Shown: positions 45,876 through 59,319, numbered from the stretch's first letter. The stretch: 64,000 nt of DNA from Chloroflexota bacterium (GCA_021783095.1 JAJXUG010000013.1:25451-89450), one strand, 5' to 3'. The notes: generated by a model not told the origin, from the letters alone. Translations and numbers: made by a program.

Positions 45876-48752
45876 TCACTCGAGCACCAAACCGAGCAGA
45901 TGGTCATACCGCACGACTTGTCCGGCGATGCTGGCGCGGCCGTCCTCGCCAAGGGCGAGGGGATGGTAGAGCCCCAACAGCGGGTGTCGGCCCCACGGTT
46001 CAGGTCCGGCGACGTCGCGGCCAGCGCGCCTCATTCGGGCCGGCAGGCGCACAAGAGACGCGAGCGCCTCGTCGACGCCAGCCTCGTCGTCCACGAACTT
46101 CCCGTCCACGACGAGGGGGCGGCCGCCGAGCGTGGCCAGATCACCGCCGTCGCGAGTCCGAACCAGGACAACCTCAGCCGCCTGCTGCCCCTCACGGACC
46201 ACGCCTGCTGACGCCTCTTCATCGGCCAACTCGTAGCCCAGATTGTGAAGGCCCGCGAGCGTCCGGGCCGCGAACGACCCCCGGACGCTCAGCAGGCCCC
46301 GCTCAGCGTCCGCCACAAGGCCCCGCAAATACCGCTGCTCCTCGAGCTCAGCGAGCTCCGCCGCAGCGCTCCAGCCCGAGGGAACAAGCACCTCGTCACC
46401 ATAGACGGCTGCGACCAGCCGCGGTACTTCGTCGGGGATCAGCCAGCCGCGATCCAAAGCCGGCTCGACGAGCGCAGCCGTCCTCAGAAGGCGGTGGTCC
46501 CTGTAGATCGCCCTGCTGCCCAAGGCGAACCTCGGCGCCGACCCAGCCGGCCGTTCCCACCCGCACACCAGCACACGTGGTTCGCGGAGCCTGGGTGGTC
46601 GCCATGACCGCTCGTGTCGGTGGAGCCGCCCGATGCGTTGCAGCAACAGATCGACGGGAGCGAGATCGGTGACCAGCAAGTCAGCGTCCACGTCAAACGA
46701 CTGCTCGGCGACCTGCGTGGCCACGAGTATGTGCCGGTGCGGGCGGCGATCCGTGCCGCGTCCCAGGAGGGCGAGCTCGCGCTCCGTACGAGAGGCTCGT
46801 TCGCCCACGATCAGCCGGCCATGGAGCAGTGCGACGTCGTCGCCGAACCGCTCCCGGAGCGTCGAGAAGGTCCGCTGCGCCAAGCTCACGGTGTTGCGGA
46901 TTACAACGGCGCAACCACCTTCCTCGAGGGAGTCGCCCAGAACCGCGGCGATCGCTGTTCCATCCTCGTCGAGGGGCTCGATGGATTCGATCCGGACGAG
47001 CCGGGAGGGGCGCCATGCCGAGCTGCGCGCCAGTCGCGACCACGGCCGGCCCCCGGCGACGCCGACCGCACGCACGCTTGGATAGGAGGCCTCGTCCATC
47101 GCGCCGACCGCCGCCTCGGCGTCAAGGTCCGGGTCGCGCCGACCGGCAGCCTGGAAGGCGCCCTCAAGGTATGCCCTTGCCAGCGCCTTCCGCATGGCCG
47201 GCGGGAGAGTGGCAGTAAGCAGGATCACGGGCGCCTGCGCAGACCCGAGCCAGCGCAATGCCTCGAACAAGTACTGGGCCATGTACACGCTGGCTGCGTG
47301 CACCTCGTCGAGGACAACCACCTTTGTGGCGAGCCCTGCGTGGCGCAGCATGGCGAACGGAGTCCGGGTCGCGGCAAGCAGAAGGTTGTCGATGGTGCCG
47401 ACCGCGATCGGTGTCAGGAGGCCCCGCTTCGGACCAAGAAACCACTCCGCGGCGTTTGCGTGCTCGGGCAGGTGCGAGCCTTCTTCGTGAGGCGACGACT
47501 CGTCGTCTATCGGCCCGAGGTGAAGTCGAGCGACAATCGCGCGCCATTGCGGGTTAAACATCCGCTTCCCGTGCAGCAAGGCGACGTTGGAATCGATCGC
47601 AGCACTTGCGGCCCACGAGAGCACCCGCTCAAACATGGGGTCGCTGGTCGCCTGCGTCGGCATACCAACGAACAAGCCATGCATCCCGAAGCGAGCAGCG
47701 AGTACCTCCGCGGCCCCCAAAGCCGCCTCGGTCTTGCCCTCCCCCATCGGGGCCTCGATGACCAGCAATCCGGATCCGGGTACGTCTGATGCGAGCCCGA
47801 CTGTCGCCTGCTGAACCGGGCGTGGCTGCACGCCGAAGCGGTCCGCCACGAGGTCGACTCCATTGGCGGGCCGTGCCGCCCAGCCGTTGCCCAAAGAGAG
47901 CGCACGCCAGGCGCGCGGCGCGCGGCGACGGGCCAGTTCCATGCCAACCTGCATGGGATTCGACACGGGAGGGAAGACGATCTCGTTGCTGGCGAGCCAG
48001 TCGGCCATGATCAGGAGCCCTGCGAACGTCAACTGGTCGCCGCGGCTCGGTGTGCCCGTGGGAGCAGCATCCCCAACCGAGGCGAAACCAGCCGCCCCGG
48101 CAACGAGCTCGACGAGTCGGGTTTGAGCCGCGTCCCACTCCCGGGTCCGACCATGATCGTCGGTGTCGGAGGGGGGCTTGACGAGGGCGACTGGCGGGAC
48201 GCGGCCGTGATGCCCCGCCAAGATCGGCCATGTCCAGTCGACGGCGTCCCGTCTCCAGCCGGCTTCTCCCGCAACCTTCCGAAGAATGGCGGCGCTTGCA
48301 CGGGAGTGATGCCAGGCGGAGTTCGAGGCGCTGATGCGGCCCCACGTCAACCCGGATGCCTGCACCGCGCTCCCCAAGGCCGGAATTCGACCCTGAAACA
48401 GGGGTGTGGCCTTCCCGACGTCGTGCACGCCGCACAGGAAGGCGAAGAGCTCGCGACCTCGGCCGTCCGCAATTCCGTCCATCCGACCACGAAGCCCAGT
48501 TGGGGCGAATTGGTCCCAAACGACCTCGCCCATCGCGGTCGTGTCGTACAGGTGCTGGAGGAGCAGGTGCGCTCCCCTGCCGCCACCCGGCGACTTGCCC
48601 CACAGCGTGAGTAGACCCGGCTCGGAAGCCGCGAGTTCAGCGGACGATTGCGACAAGAGGGCACCCCCGGGTTTCGAGCCACCAACGGGCAGCCTCGAAG
48701 CCAACCAGAATGGTCCCACACTTGCAGGAGCCAATGACAGCTTGTCTGTCAC
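45876..48752 (-). CDS. cas3: Cas3 helicase-nuclease (type I-E)
   Basis: HD: AFLCGVHDVGKATPLFQ; Walker A-like MGEGKTEAALGAAE; DEVH: VVVLDEVHAASVYMAQYL; motif VI-like LLLQRIGRLHRH. GTG start inferred at VTDKLSLAPASVGPFWLASRL. Confidence 0.93.
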   Translation of the reverse strand: MTDKLSLAPASVGPFWLASRLPVGGSKPGGALLSQSSAELAASEPGLLTLWGKSPGGGRGAHLLLQHLYDTTAMGEVVWDQFAPTGLRGRMDGIADGRGRELFAFLCGVHDVGKATPLFQGRIPALGSAVQASGLTWGRISASNSAWHHSRASAAILRKVAGEAGWRRDAVDWTWPILAGHHGRVPPVALVKPPSDTDDHGRTREWDAAQTRLVELVAGAAGFASVGDAAPTGTPSRGDQLTFAGLLIMADWLASNEIVFPPVSNPMQVGMELARRRAPRAWRALSLGNGWAARPANGVDLVADRFGVQPRPVQQATVGLASDVPGSGLLVIEAPMGEGKTEAALGAAEVLAARFGMHGLFVGMPTQATSDPMFERVLSWAASAAIDSNVALLHGKRMFNPQWRAIVARLHLGPIDDESSPHEEGSHLPEHANAAEWFLGPKRGLLTPIAVGTIDNLLLAATRTPFAMLRHAGLATKVVVLDEVHAASVYMAQYLFEALRWLGSAQAPVILLTATLPPAMRKALARAYLEGAFQAAGRRDPDLDAEAAVGAMDEASYPSVRAVGVAGGRPWSRLARSSAWRPSRLVRIESIEPLDEDGTAIAAVLGDSLEEGGCAVVIRNTVSLAQRTFSTLRERFGDDVALLHGRLIVGERASRTERELALLGRGTDRRPHRHILVATQVAEQSFDVDADLLVTDLAPVDLLLQRIGRLHRHERSWRPPRLREPRVLVCGWERPAGSAPRFALGSRAIYRDHRLLRTAALVEPALDRGWLIPDEVPRLVAAVYGDEVLVPSGWSAAAELAELEEQRYLRGLVADAERGLLSVRGSFAARTLAGLHNLGYELADEEASAGVVREGQQAAEVVLVRTRDGGDLATLGGRPLVVDGKFVDDEAGVDEALASLVRLPARMRRAGRDVAGPEPWGRHPLLGLYHPLALGEDGRASIAGQVVRYDHLLGLVLE

Positions 48753-48933
48753 AGCCTCCGATCGGGCTTGCCTGGCGTCTCGTGCGGGCCGCGCCGCAAA
48801 AGGCGCCTGTTCATCGCCGGGCGACGCGGTCGGGCATCTTCGTCGGCGCCTTCCGGCGTCAGTCGCCCGGGTCAAGAGGACCTCACACCCGCCACCGCTT
48901 CCTGACCGGACGTCTGGGCGGGAACAGCGCGGG

Positions 48934-49455
48934 CTACCTCGCGCCGGGGACCTCCGCACCCGTCGCCTCGACGCCGGACGGAACCAGGCCCTCCGCCGCC
49001 CGCTCCGCCGTCGTGCCGCCCTGCGCCGCGTCGCCGGTCGCGCCGTCGTCCGTGCTGGAGCGCAGCGTCAGCTCCTGCTCAGCCGCGCGCAGCCAGTCCA
49101 CCGCGCCCAGGACGAGCGGCACCGCGCCCGCGATGAGGAACCACGGCCCGAACGCCCCGGCCAGGGCCACCGTGGCGATCCCGAAGCCGACCGCCAGCGG
49201 GGCACCGCTCCGGGTCGGCACGGGCCCGGATTCGTCCGCGAAGGGCGCCTCGGTCGTGGCGGTCCCCCCTTCCGAGCCTGTCCCGGGATGCTCCTGCCGG
49301 ACGCCGCGCCGGAGGACCACGAACGCGGCCCCGGTGGCCAGGCCGAACCCGATCAAGAGCATGGTCCCGGCGGGCTCGTGGCTGAGGAACCAGTAGGCCC
49401 CGCCCACGAGGAGGGCATAGACCGCGAGACGGCCGAAGTAGCGGACCTCTTCCAT
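48934..49455 (-). CDS. ctaF: Cytochrome c oxidase subunit IV-like (CtaF)
   Basis: [50 protein letters not shown]; overlaps the ctaD stop. Confidence 0.75.
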   Translation of the reverse strand: MEEVRYFGRLAVYALLVGGAYWFLSHEPAGTMLLIGFGLATGAAFVVLRRGVRQEHPGTGSEGGTATTEAPFADESGPVPTRSGAPLAVGFGIATVALAGAFGPWFLIAGAVPLVLGAVDWLRAAEQELTLRSSTDDGATGDAAQGGTTAERAAEGLVPSGVEATGAEVPGAR

Positions 49456-51173
49456 CAGCCGGCACTTGCCTCGGGCGTGGTGGCCTGGGCGCCACCGTGG
49501 CCGCCACCAGACCCGTCCTCGCCCCCCGCGCTCGACTCGCCGGCCCGTCGCGCGGCTTCGGCCTCGGCGGCCATCCGGGCGTCGAACACCGGCCGGAACG
49601 AGCGGATCGGAGGCAGGCGGTCGAAGTTGTGGTGGGGCGGCGGTGACGACGTGGCCCACTCGAGCGAGTTCCCGCCCCACGGGTCGGCGGGCTGGTCCGG
49701 CGGCCGGCGCAGGGCCCGCCAGATCGCGAACAGGAACGGCAGCATCCCGATGGCGAGGATGATCGCGCCGACGGTGGAGATGAAGTTGAGCGTGTCCCAC
49801 CCGCGGTCGGGCGGGTAGTCGGCGATCCGCCGGGGCATGCCCTCGGCGCCGAGGATGTACTGGGGGATGAAGGTGACCGCGAAGCCGACCATCCACATCA
49901 GCCAGTGCACCCGGCCGAGCCGCTCGTCGAGCATCCGCCCGGTGAACTTGGGGAACCAGAAGTAGACCCCCGCGAACCCGGCGAACATCGTCCCGCCGAT
50001 GAGCACGTTGTGCAGGTGGGCGACGACGAAGTAGGTGTCCTGCGCCTGGTAGTCGATGGGCGGCGACGCGAGCATCACGCCCGTGATCCCGCCGATCGTG
50101 AACACGTACAGCAGGCCGATGCACCACAGCATCGGCATGGTGAACCGCAGGCTGCCGCCCCACATCGTGGCGGTCCAGTTGAAGATCTTTATCCCGGTCG
50201 GCACGGCGATCAGCAGCGACAGGAACGAGAAGAACGGCAGGTCCACCTGCCCGGTGGTGAACATGTGGTGCGCCCACACGCCCATGGACAGCCCGGCGAT
50301 CACGATCGTCGCCAGCACCATGAACCGATAGCCGAACAGCGGCTTGCTCGAGAAGACCGGCACCACCTCGCTGACGATGCCGAAGTACGGCAGGACGAGG
50401 ATGTAGACCTCCGGGTGGCCGAAGAACCAGAACAGGTGCTGCCACAGCACCGGGTCGCCGCCCCGGGTGGGGTCGAAGAAGCCCCCGCCGAAGTGGCGGT
50501 CGATGTACAGCGCGGCCAGCGCAGCGGTGATCGACGGGAAGGCGAACAGGATCAGGGTCGAGGTCACCAGGATCGTCCAGGTGAACATCGGCATGCGCAG
50601 CATGTTCATGCCGGGGGCCCGGCGGGCGTAGATCGTGACCATGAAGTTGAGGGCGCCCAGGATCCCGGACACGCCCACCAGGGCCACCCCCACGATCCAC
50701 AGGTCCATCCCGGCGCCGGGCGAGAACGTCGCGCCCGACAGCGGCGGGTAGGCCGTCCAGCCCGCCGCCGCGGCGCCGCCGGTGGTGAGGAACCCGGACA
50801 TGACGATCAGCCCGCCGAACAGGAACAGCCAGTACGAGAGGGCGTTGAGCCGCGGGAACGCCATGTCGGCGGCGCCGATCTGGAGGGGGATGAGCGCGTT
50901 CGCGAAGCCGATGGCGAGGGGGCCCGCGAAGAACAGCAGCATCAGCGTGCCGTGGACGGTGAACAGCTGGTCGTAGGTCGAGGCGTCCACGAACTGCTGG
51001 CCCGGCGCCGCGAGCTCGAGCCGGATGAGCTCGGCGATCGCCCCGCCGATCAGCGCGAAGCCGAGCGCGGTGGCGACGTAGAGCATGCCGATCCGCTTGT
51101 GGTCGGTGGTCGTGAGCCAGTCGAGCAGCGAGGTGCGCGGAGCGGCGGAGGCGACGGCCCCGAGCGCGCTCAC
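49455..51173 (-). CDS. ctaD: Cytochrome c oxidase subunit I
   Basis: [23 protein letters not shown] ... [15 protein letters not shown] ... [30 protein letters not shown] start overlaps the ctaC stop. Confidence 0.96.
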   Translation of the reverse strand: MSALGAVASAAPRTSLLDWLTTTDHKRIGMLYVATALGFALIGGAIAELIRLELAAPGQQFVDASTYDQLFTVHGTLMLLFFAGPLAIGFANALIPLQIGAADMAFPRLNALSYWLFLFGGLIVMSGFLTTGGAAAAGWTAYPPLSGATFSPGAGMDLWIVGVALVGVSGILGALNFMVTIYARRAPGMNMLRMPMFTWTILVTSTLILFAFPSITAALAALYIDRHFGGGFFDPTRGGDPVLWQHLFWFFGHPEVYILVLPYFGIVSEVVPVFSSKPLFGYRFMVLATIVIAGLSMGVWAHHMFTTGQVDLPFFSFLSLLIAVPTGIKIFNWTATMWGGSLRFTMPMLWCIGLLYVFTIGGITGVMLASPPIDYQAQDTYFVVAHLHNVLIGGTMFAGFAGVYFWFPKFTGRMLDERLGRVHWLMWMVGFAVTFIPQYILGAEGMPRRIADYPPDRGWDTLNFISTVGAIILAIGMLPFLFAIWRALRRPPDQPADPWGGNSLEWATSSPPPHHNFDRLPPIRSFRPVFDARMAAEAEAARRAGESSAGGEDGSGGGHGGAQATTPEASAG

Positions 51174-51910
51174 GGGACGGCGCTCGCGCTCGGGGCCAGG
51201 CTGGCGCCCCCGACCTGGCTCGCAAGCCAGGCCTGGTACGTCGCCATGTCGACCGCCCTGACCGAGAACAGCATGGCGTCGTGGCCCACGCCGCAGAACT
51301 CCGCACAGGAGCCCGGGTAGACCCCGGGCGCGGTGATCTGGATGTCGAAGGTCGTGACGTGCCCGGGGATCGCGTCGCGCTTGAACAGGAACGCAGGCAG
51401 GAACATCGCGTGGTTCACGTCGAGGGACTCCAGGGTGACGTGGACGGGTGTGTTGACGGGCAGGACGATCTGGAGCGGCTTCTCGGTGGTCCCGGTGTTG
51501 GTCACGTTGGCGTCCGTGTAGACCACCTGCCACTGCCAGCGGAAGGCGACCACGCGGATGTTCACCCCGCCCGGCTGAACGGCGTCCAGCGACCCGAGGG
51601 TGAGGACGGTCAACACGAACAGGGCGAGCACCGTGGCCAGCGGGATCGCCGTCCAGATCGCCTCGATCCGGACGTCGCCCATGTGCTGCACGGGCAGCCT
51701 GCCGTCGCGCCGCCGGTACCGCAGCACCGACCAGGTGACCAGCGACCAGACGATCCCGGCCACCACGATGCCGGCGACGAGGAACACGTCGTACAAACCC
51801 GAGATGTCCTTGCCCTGCACCGTCGCGCCCGCGGGCATGCAGCCGGCGACTCCCGAGGCCACGACGCCGAGGAGGGCGGCCGCCCGCCACCCTCGGCCCA
51901 GCCGCCTCAC
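51170..51910 (-). CDS. ctaC: Cytochrome c oxidase subunit II with CuA site
   Basis: [33 protein letters not shown], CuA motif [15 protein letters not shown] start inferred. Confidence 0.93.
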   Translation of the reverse strand: MRRLGRGWRAAALLGVVASGVAGCMPAGATVQGKDISGLYDVFLVAGIVVAGIVWSLVTWSVLRYRRRDGRLPVQHMGDVRIEAIWTAIPLATVLALFVLTVLTLGSLDAVQPGGVNIRVVAFRWQWQVVYTDANVTNTGTTEKPLQIVLPVNTPVHVTLESLDVNHAMFLPAFLFKRDAIPGHVTTFDIQITAPGVYPGSCAEFCGVGHDAMLFSVRAVDMATYQAWLASQVGGASLAPSASAVP

Positions 51911-53391
51911 GGCTCCTGCTCCGCGTCGCGGAAGCCGCCGCCCGGGCCCCGAACCAGCAGGACGGCCGGGGGTTCCGGCTTCGTCCCCGTGCGCGCCCGC
52001 CGCTCGTGGCCGTCGCGGACGTCGCGCGCCATCCGGTACACGACCAGCCATGTCACGACCGGCGCGAGGACCAGGAGGAAGCGGAAGATCATCGTCACCG
52101 TCTCGACCGGCAGGTCGAGCATGACGGCCAGCACGTCGTTGCCGCCGGCCAGCGTCAGGACGAGGAACACCGCAACGCCGGCCGCGCCAGTCGCGGTCCG
52201 GATCGGCGTCCGCCAGGGGGGGTCGAGCAGGTTGTGCTCGGCGTGGTCGTGGGTCAGCCGCGCCTCGAGGAACGGCCACAGCGCGAGCGCCCCGACCAGG
52301 ATCCCCGGGATGAGGACTCCGGGGACGAACGGAGAGGGGATGGTCACGCCCAGGATCGTCGGCTCGATCGGCAGCCCGAGCCGCAGCGCGCCCTCGAGCC
52401 AGCCCACGTACCAGTCGGGCTGGGCGGGCACGGTGGCCACGTACGGGACGTAGGGCCCGTACAGCCAGACGGGGTTGATCTGGATGAGCCCCGCCACGAG
52501 CGTGATCACCGCAGCGGTGAGGAAGAACAGCCCGGTCGACCGGAAGACCTGTCCCGGCCAGAACGGCAGCCCCACCACGTTGTCCTCGCGGGCGCCGTGG
52601 CCCCGGTACTGGGTGTGCTTCTGCAACCACAGGATCGCCAGGTGGGTCGCGACGCCGCCGATGAGCAGGCCCGGCAGCAGCATCACGTGGAACACGAACA
52701 GCCGGCTCAGGATCCCCACCGTGGGGAACTCGCCCCCGAAGAACAGCGAGGCGAGCCAGGGCCCGATGAACGGCACGGAGAGCATGACCGAGTCGATGAT
52801 CCGCAGGCCGGTGCCCGACAGGAGGTCGTCGGGGAGCGAGTAGCCCGTGATCCCCTCGCCGAGCGCCATCAGGAGCAGGCCGATGCCGACCAGGTAGTTG
52901 ACCTCACGCGGCTTGCGGAAGGCGCCGGTGAAGAACACGCGGGCGAGGTGGACGGCGATGGCGCCGAAGAACACCAGGGCCGTCCAGTGGTGGACCTGGC
53001 GCATCAGGAGCCCGGCCTCGACCTCGAAGGAGAGCCGCATGACCGATGCGTAGGCGGCCGACACCGACGCGCCCTGGAGGATCGTGTACGGGCCCTGGTA
53101 CGTCACCTGGCGCCCGTCGGGCGTGTAGAACAGCGTCAGGTACGTGCCAGTGGCCACCAGGATGATGAACGCGAACAGGGCGATCTCGCCCAGCAGGAAG
53201 CTCCAGTGGTCGGGGAACACCTTGCGCATCGCGACCCGCACGGTGGAGGCCAGCCCGAGCCGGGTGTCGAACCAGCCCAGAACGCGCTCGAGCTCCGTCC
53301 GCCGCTCGGGCAGGTCGGACGCGGGGCCCTCGGCGGGCATTGCGGCGTCGCCGGGCCGTGCGCCGTCCACCGGCCGCTCGCCCTCAGCCAT
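51907..53391 (-). CDS. qcrB: Cytochrome b (menaquinol-cytochrome c reductase)
   Basis: [81 protein letters not shown]. Confidence 0.94.
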   Translation of the reverse strand: MAEGERPVDGARPGDAAMPAEGPASDLPERRTELERVLGWFDTRLGLASTVRVAMRKVFPDHWSFLLGEIALFAFIILVATGTYLTLFYTPDGRQVTYQGPYTILQGASVSAAYASVMRLSFEVEAGLLMRQVHHWTALVFFGAIAVHLARVFFTGAFRKPREVNYLVGIGLLLMALGEGITGYSLPDDLLSGTGLRIIDSVMLSVPFIGPWLASLFFGGEFPTVGILSRLFVFHVMLLPGLLIGGVATHLAILWLQKHTQYRGHGAREDNVVGLPFWPGQVFRSTGLFFLTAAVITLVAGLIQINPVWLYGPYVPYVATVPAQPDWYVGWLEGALRLGLPIEPTILGVTIPSPFVPGVLIPGILVGALALWPFLEARLTHDHAEHNLLDPPWRTPIRTATGAAGVAVFLVLTLAGGNDVLAVMLDLPVETVTMIFRFLLVLAPVVTWLVVYRMARDVRDGHERRARTGTKPEPPAVLLVRGPGGGFRDAEQEP

Positions 53392-54235
53392 CGTGCATGT
53401 TCCAGAAGCCAGGGCCCACGGTGTCTGTGAAGTCGCCCAGCGCCACGATGGTCCCGTCAGCCTCGATCCGGATGGGGAGTTGCGGGAGGGGCCTCGACGC
53501 CGGGCCGAAGACCGGCTGCGCCCCGTCAAGCACGTCGAAGGTGGACTGGTGGCACGGGCAGATCAACCGGTGCTCGACGCTGCGGTACAGGCCAACCGGG
53601 CATCCCGCGTGGGTGCACAGCTTCGAGTACGCCACGTAGCCGTCCGGCGCCCAGGCCATGCGGTCGGCCGCCAGGCGCAGCAGCCCTGGACCCACGCGGA
53701 TGAGGAGCGTCTGCCCGTCCGCCGAACCCGGGACGCCCTCGGGGAAGCCGGTGACGATGCCCCCGACCGGCACGTCGCTCGCCTTGATCGGCTGCCCGTC
53801 GAGGCCCACCATCCGCAAGCCGCGGCGCCACGGGGTCTGGAACAGGCTGCGGCCCGGAGCGGGGCCGAGCGACAGAACCGGGATGGCGAGGGCAGCCGCC
53901 AGGCCCGCGAAGGCGCCGCCCAGGGCGCGGATCAGCAGCGACCGCCGGGTGATCGCGCGCTCCTCGGCAACGATGTCGCGCACGGCGGTGCTGGCCGGGT
54001 CGGCGGCGGGGTGCCGTGGCTCCACGTGGAGATCGTTGGGCAGCAGGCGCTGCGACCAGACGATGATCCCGGCCCCGATCCCGCCCAGGCTGATCGCCAG
54101 CAGGACCGCCTCGACCTGCGTCTGGCCGCCGGCCAGGTAGACGCCGAGCAGCGCGAAGCCCGAGACCATCGAGACGCCGAAACTGAGCGCGATGCGGCGC
54201 TCTGCTCGCCGGGTGTCGGGGCTGGGATGATTCAC
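53384..54235 (-). CDS. qcrA: Rieske iron-sulfur protein
   Basis: CTHAGCPVGLYRSVEHRLICPCHQSTFDVLDGAQPVFGPASRPLPQLPI. Confidence 0.95.
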   Translation of the reverse strand: MNHPSPDTRRAERRIALSFGVSMVSGFALLGVYLAGGQTQVEAVLLAISLGGIGAGIIVWSQRLLPNDLHVEPRHPAADPASTAVRDIVAEERAITRRSLLIRALGGAFAGLAAALAIPVLSLGPAPGRSLFQTPWRRGLRMVGLDGQPIKASDVPVGGIVTGFPEGVPGSADGQTLLIRVGPGLLRLAADRMAWAPDGYVAYSKLCTHAGCPVGLYRSVEHRLICPCHQSTFDVLDGAQPVFGPASRPLPQLPIRIEADGTIVALGDFTDTVGPGFWNMHDG

Positions 54236-55176
54236 CCGCGACCGCCTGTCGGATCGCCCTGGTCGTCTGCGGGATCACTCGCCGTCCCCGCGCCCGTTCG
54301 GTGGGGATCACCGGCCGCCTCCTCGGCGAGGGGATCGCCCGCCGTGTCTCGCCGAACACCCACCCACCGAGCAACCAGGAGAAGCCCGAGCAGCGTCACG
54401 CCCGCGATGAAGCCCTCGGTGACGGGCCCGACCTCGGGAGAGGTGGCGCCGCCCGGGTGGGGCGCGTCCCGCAGGAAGGCCACGTAGGCCGCGAGGCTGT
54501 CGAGCTGGTCCGGGCTGAACGAGAAGCGCGGCATGGGGGCGGGGCCGGTGATCACGGCCTCCCCCACCGTCGTGGCGTCGGCCTTGTTCAGCGCCGGTGC
54601 CACGAAGCCGCCGCCCACGGCGCCCCCGCCACCGGCGGGCCCGTGGCAGGCAGCGCAGTTGGCGGTGAACAGATCCCATCCCGCCCTGACGTCGGCGCCT
54701 GAGGTGACCACGTTCGGGATCGCGGGGCCATTCCCCAACGACGCCACGTACGCGACGAGCGCCTGTCGGTCGGCATTGGAGAAGTACGGGGTGCCCCGCT
54801 GGGCCGGGGCACCCGGGTTGGCGAGCGGCATGCGTCCGGTGCGGAGCATGAAGTCTGCGAGCGCCGCGCCGGCGTTGCGGATGTCGGGCCCGTTGGCCGT
54901 CCCCGCGCCCTGGACGCCGTGGCAGGCGGCACAGCTGGTGAGGAAGAGATCCGCGCCGCGGCCCGCCTCGGTGACCGCCTGCCCGTCCACATGGCCGAGG
55001 GGTGTGGTCGCCGCGCTGACGACGCCCGCCACGGCGCCGAGTGCCAGCCCGCCGACAAGCAGGAGGGCCCCGTAGACGGCGAGGAGCCGGCGGACGGGTG
55101 CCGCCCGGCGCTGGGCAGGCGCGGACGCCGGGGCTGGAGCGTTGCCGGTGGAGGACGCGGGCAATCGGTCGTGCAT
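54232..55176 (-). CDS. qcrC: Diheme cytochrome c (QcrC-like)
   Basis: Two CxxCH motifs (CAACHGVQG, CAACHGPAG), N- and C-terminal TM segments; start at MHDRLPASS. Confidence 0.9.
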   Translation of the reverse strand: MHDRLPASSTGNAPAPASAPAQRRAAPVRRLLAVYGALLLVGGLALGAVAGVVSAATTPLGHVDGQAVTEAGRGADLFLTSCAACHGVQGAGTANGPDIRNAGAALADFMLRTGRMPLANPGAPAQRGTPYFSNADRQALVAYVASLGNGPAIPNVVTSGADVRAGWDLFTANCAACHGPAGGGGAVGGGFVAPALNKADATTVGEAVITGPAPMPRFSFSPDQLDSLAAYVAFLRDAPHPGGATSPEVGPVTEGFIAGVTLLGLLLVARWVGVRRDTAGDPLAEEAAGDPHRTGAGTASDPADDQGDPTGGRG

Positions 55177-55193
55177 GTCGGGGTCTGTCTGTG

Positions 55194-55592
55194 ATGCTAA
55201 GCGAAACACGCGAACTCGTCCTGCGGAGGCTGGCCCCAGTGATCGCAAACGCCCACCATCTCTTGGCGCCGCTCGTCGCCGCGTCTGCCCTGGTGCTCCT
55301 CGTGGTCGTGTTCTCCGGCGCCGCCCGACACCGTCCCGTCCGGTTCGCCTCGGACCGCGTGATCCTCCTGGCGCTCGCGCTCGTCGGGCTCGGCATCGTC
55401 AGCGGGCTCGTCGTGTTCCTGACCGGTGGCGCCCCCTCGGACCCGCTCCACTTCGTCTACGCGATCGTCGCGCTGGCGGTCCTTCCGGTGGCCAGATTCT
55501 GGGATCGGTTTGCCCGCCACCGTGCCCTCGCGCTCGGCATCGGCGCCGTCGTGCTCGCGGCCCTGATGCTGCGCCTGTTCCAGACCGGCTGA
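55194..55592 (+). CDS. Hypothetical four-TM membrane protein, divergent from the bc/cox operon
   Basis: 132-aa hydrophobic ORF MLSETRELVLRRLAPVIANAHHLLAPLVAASALVLLVVVF.... Confidence 0.55.
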   Translation: MLSETRELVLRRLAPVIANAHHLLAPLVAASALVLLVVVFSGAARHRPVRFASDRVILLALALVGLGIVSGLVVFLTGGAPSDPLHFVYAIVALAVLPVARFWDRFARHRALALGIGAVVLAALMLRLFQTG

Positions 55593-55798
55593 GAGGGCTC
55601 GACCGACAAGGCGGGCGGCACCGCCGCTCGCGGACCGCCGCCCTCACGGGACCGGTCGGCTGGGCTCCATCCACGCCAGGAGCACCCCGCCAGATCCTCC
55701 CGCATCGGCGGAAGCATCGAGCGCCGCAGCCTGCCCGGCTTGGGCGCAATCCCGGGCGAGCGCGCTCGAGCAGTCCCGCGGAACGCCGCGGGCGCCGG

Positions 55799-57106
<1,308 letters not shown>

Positions 57107-57128
57107 GCGTTCGGTCTCCCGCGCTTCG

Positions 57129-57803
57129 CTACTGGTCTGTCGCCGGCCCGGGCTGACCGCCGCCCTGGCCCGCCCCCTCGCCGCCGGTGAGGTTCGCGTC
57201 GTGCGCCTGCGCGATCAGCGAGTCCCCCTGGAGCGAGTAGATCGCATCGATGATGCCATAGGCCTTCGCCTCGTCGGGCGACATGAAGTTGTCCCGGTTG
57301 GTGTCCGCGTCGACCCTCTCGAACGGCTGGCCGGTGTGCTTGGCCAGGATCTCGGTGTTGCGCCTGACGAGGAACTCCCACTCCCGCATCTGGATCACGG
57401 CGTCGGGCGCGTTGCCGCGGAAGCCGCCAGAGCCCTGGTGGATCATGATCCGGCTGTTGGGCAGCGCGTACCGCTTGCCCGGCGCGCCGGCGGCGAGCAG
57501 GACGGCCGCCATGGACGCTGCCATGCCGATGCAGATCGTGTTCACCGGGGCGCGCAGATACTGCATGGTGTCGTAGATCGCGAGGCCCGCGTTCACCACG
57601 CCGCCGGGCGAGTTGATGTAGAGGCTGATGTCCTTCTCCGGGTCCTCGGACTCCAGGAACAGCAGCTGGGCGATCACCAGGTTGGCGAGGTGGTCCTCGA
57701 TCGCGTCGCCCAGGAAGATGATCCGCTCGCGCAGCAGGCGCGAGTAGATGTCGTAGGCGCGCTCGCCTCGGCTGGTGGACTCGATGACCATCGGGACGAG
57801 CAT
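57129..57803 (-). CDS. clpP: ATP-dependent Clp protease proteolytic subunit ClpP
   Basis: [56 protein letters not shown] ... [14 protein letters not shown] ... [10 protein letters not shown]. Confidence 0.98.
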   Translation of the reverse strand: MLVPMVIESTSRGERAYDIYSRLLRERIIFLGDAIEDHLANLVIAQLLFLESEDPEKDISLYINSPGGVVNAGLAIYDTMQYLRAPVNTICIGMAASMAAVLLAAGAPGKRYALPNSRIMIHQGSGGFRGNAPDAVIQMREWEFLVRRNTEILAKHTGQPFERVDADTNRDNFMSPDEAKAYGIIDAIYSLQGDSLIAQAHDANLTGGEGAGQGGGQPGPATDQ

Positions 57804-57852
57804 CGTCGGTCTCCCTGCGGTGCCTTCCGGCGTCGATTCGGCTGGGCCGGCG

Positions 57853-59319
57853 TCAGGCGCCGGCGGGCTCGCCCTCGACCTCGGCCTCGCCGTGGTCGTG
57901 GGGCTCGCCCTCGTGGAGGCTGCCCGGGAGTGTGCCCGGATCGGTGGCGTCGATGGCCGCCGAGGCCTGTGCCTGCGGGGTGTCGAGGGCCGACGGGGCG
58001 TCGTCCTCGAGGTGCGGCAGCGCCGGGTGCTCGGGGTGCGCGGCCAGCCAGCGATTGACGAGCGACTCGACGAGCTGCGAGCGGCGCAGCGTGCTGCGGA
58101 TGAAGTTCTGGCCGCGCTCGGACTCGAAGTACTTGACCGTCTTCTGGTCCTTGTAGCGCGCGCGGGCCAGCTCGACCTGCTCCGCCACCTCGGCGTCGGA
58201 GACCTGGAGCCCCTCCTCGTCCGCGATCCTGGACAGCACGAGCAGGGTCTTGGTCCGCTGCTCGGCGCGCGGGCGGAACTCGGCGTGGAGCTCCTGCTCC
58301 GTCTGGCCGGTGGCCTTGAGATAGGCCGGCTCCGCGATCCCCTGCCGGGCGAGCGTGGATCGGAACTCGTCGTGCATCACCTCGACCTCCTGGTCAATCA
58401 GGATGTCGGGCAGCTCGAGCGTGGCGTTGGCCACCGCGTAGTCGATGATCTTGTCGCTGAACTCGTGGCGCGCCCGGTCGAGGGCGTTGCGGCGCAGGCG
58501 CTCGGCGACGTCCACCTTGAGCGACGCGAGGTCCGGGTAGTCGCCCATGTGCTGCGCGAAGTCGTCGTCGGCGGGCGGGAGCACCTTCTCGCGGAGCTCC
58601 CTGAGGTCGACCTCGAAGTGCGCCTGCTGGCCGGCGAGGCTCTCCTCGGCGTAGTCGTCGGGGAACGTGATGTCGAACTCGGTCGACTCACCCGGCTTGA
58701 GGCCGACGAGGTTCGCCTCGAAGCCCGGGATCAGGCGGTCCTCGCCGATGATCAGGGGCATGCGCTCGGTCGTGCCGCCCTCGAACGGGACGCCATCACG
58801 GGTGCCGCGGTACCCGATGACGGCCCAGTCGCCGTTCTGCGCGCCCCGGTCCTCGACCGCCTTGAGCGTCGCGTTCTGGTCGCGCAGCTCCTCGACGACG
58901 TTGTCCACCTTGGCGTCGTCGACCCCGTCGATCTCGGGCGCGAATGTGAAGTCCTGGTAATCCCCGAGCGTGACCTCGGGCCGCACCTGGACGGTCGCCT
59001 TGAAGCGCAGCGGCTGGCCCTCGACGGCCTCGAGGATCTCGACGTCGGCGTTGGTCAGGGGCACGATCCCCTGCTCGATGATCGCGTCGCGATAGGCGGA
59101 CTGGACGAGCTGCTCCACCGCCTCGTCGAGCACGGCGCCGGGGCCGAGCACGCGCTCGAGGATGGGGCGCGGGGCCTTGCCGGGGCGGAAGCCCGCAACG
59201 CGGGTTCGCCGCGACAGGCGGCCGGTGGCCTCGCGGACAGCGCGGTCCAGCCGATCGGCCGGGACCTCGACCTCGAGGAGGATGGAGCTCTTGGGGGCGG
59301 GGGAGGCGGTCACATTCAT
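57853..59319 (-). CDS. tig: Trigger factor
   Basis: [46 protein letters not shown]; upstream of clpP-clpX. Confidence 0.95.
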   Translation of the reverse strand: MNVTASPAPKSSILLEVEVPADRLDRAVREATGRLSRRTRVAGFRPGKAPRPILERVLGPGAVLDEAVEQLVQSAYRDAIIEQGIVPLTNADVEILEAVEGQPLRFKATVQVRPEVTLGDYQDFTFAPEIDGVDDAKVDNVVEELRDQNATLKAVEDRGAQNGDWAVIGYRGTRDGVPFEGGTTERMPLIIGEDRLIPGFEANLVGLKPGESTEFDITFPDDYAEESLAGQQAHFEVDLRELREKVLPPADDDFAQHMGDYPDLASLKVDVAERLRRNALDRARHEFSDKIIDYAVANATLELPDILIDQEVEVMHDEFRSTLARQGIAEPAYLKATGQTEQELHAEFRPRAEQRTKTLLVLSRIADEEGLQVSDAEVAEQVELARARYKDQKTVKYFESERGQNFIRSTLRRSQLVESLVNRWLAAHPEHPALPHLEDDAPSALDTPQAQASAAIDATDPGTLPGSLHEGEPHDHGEAEVEGEPAGA

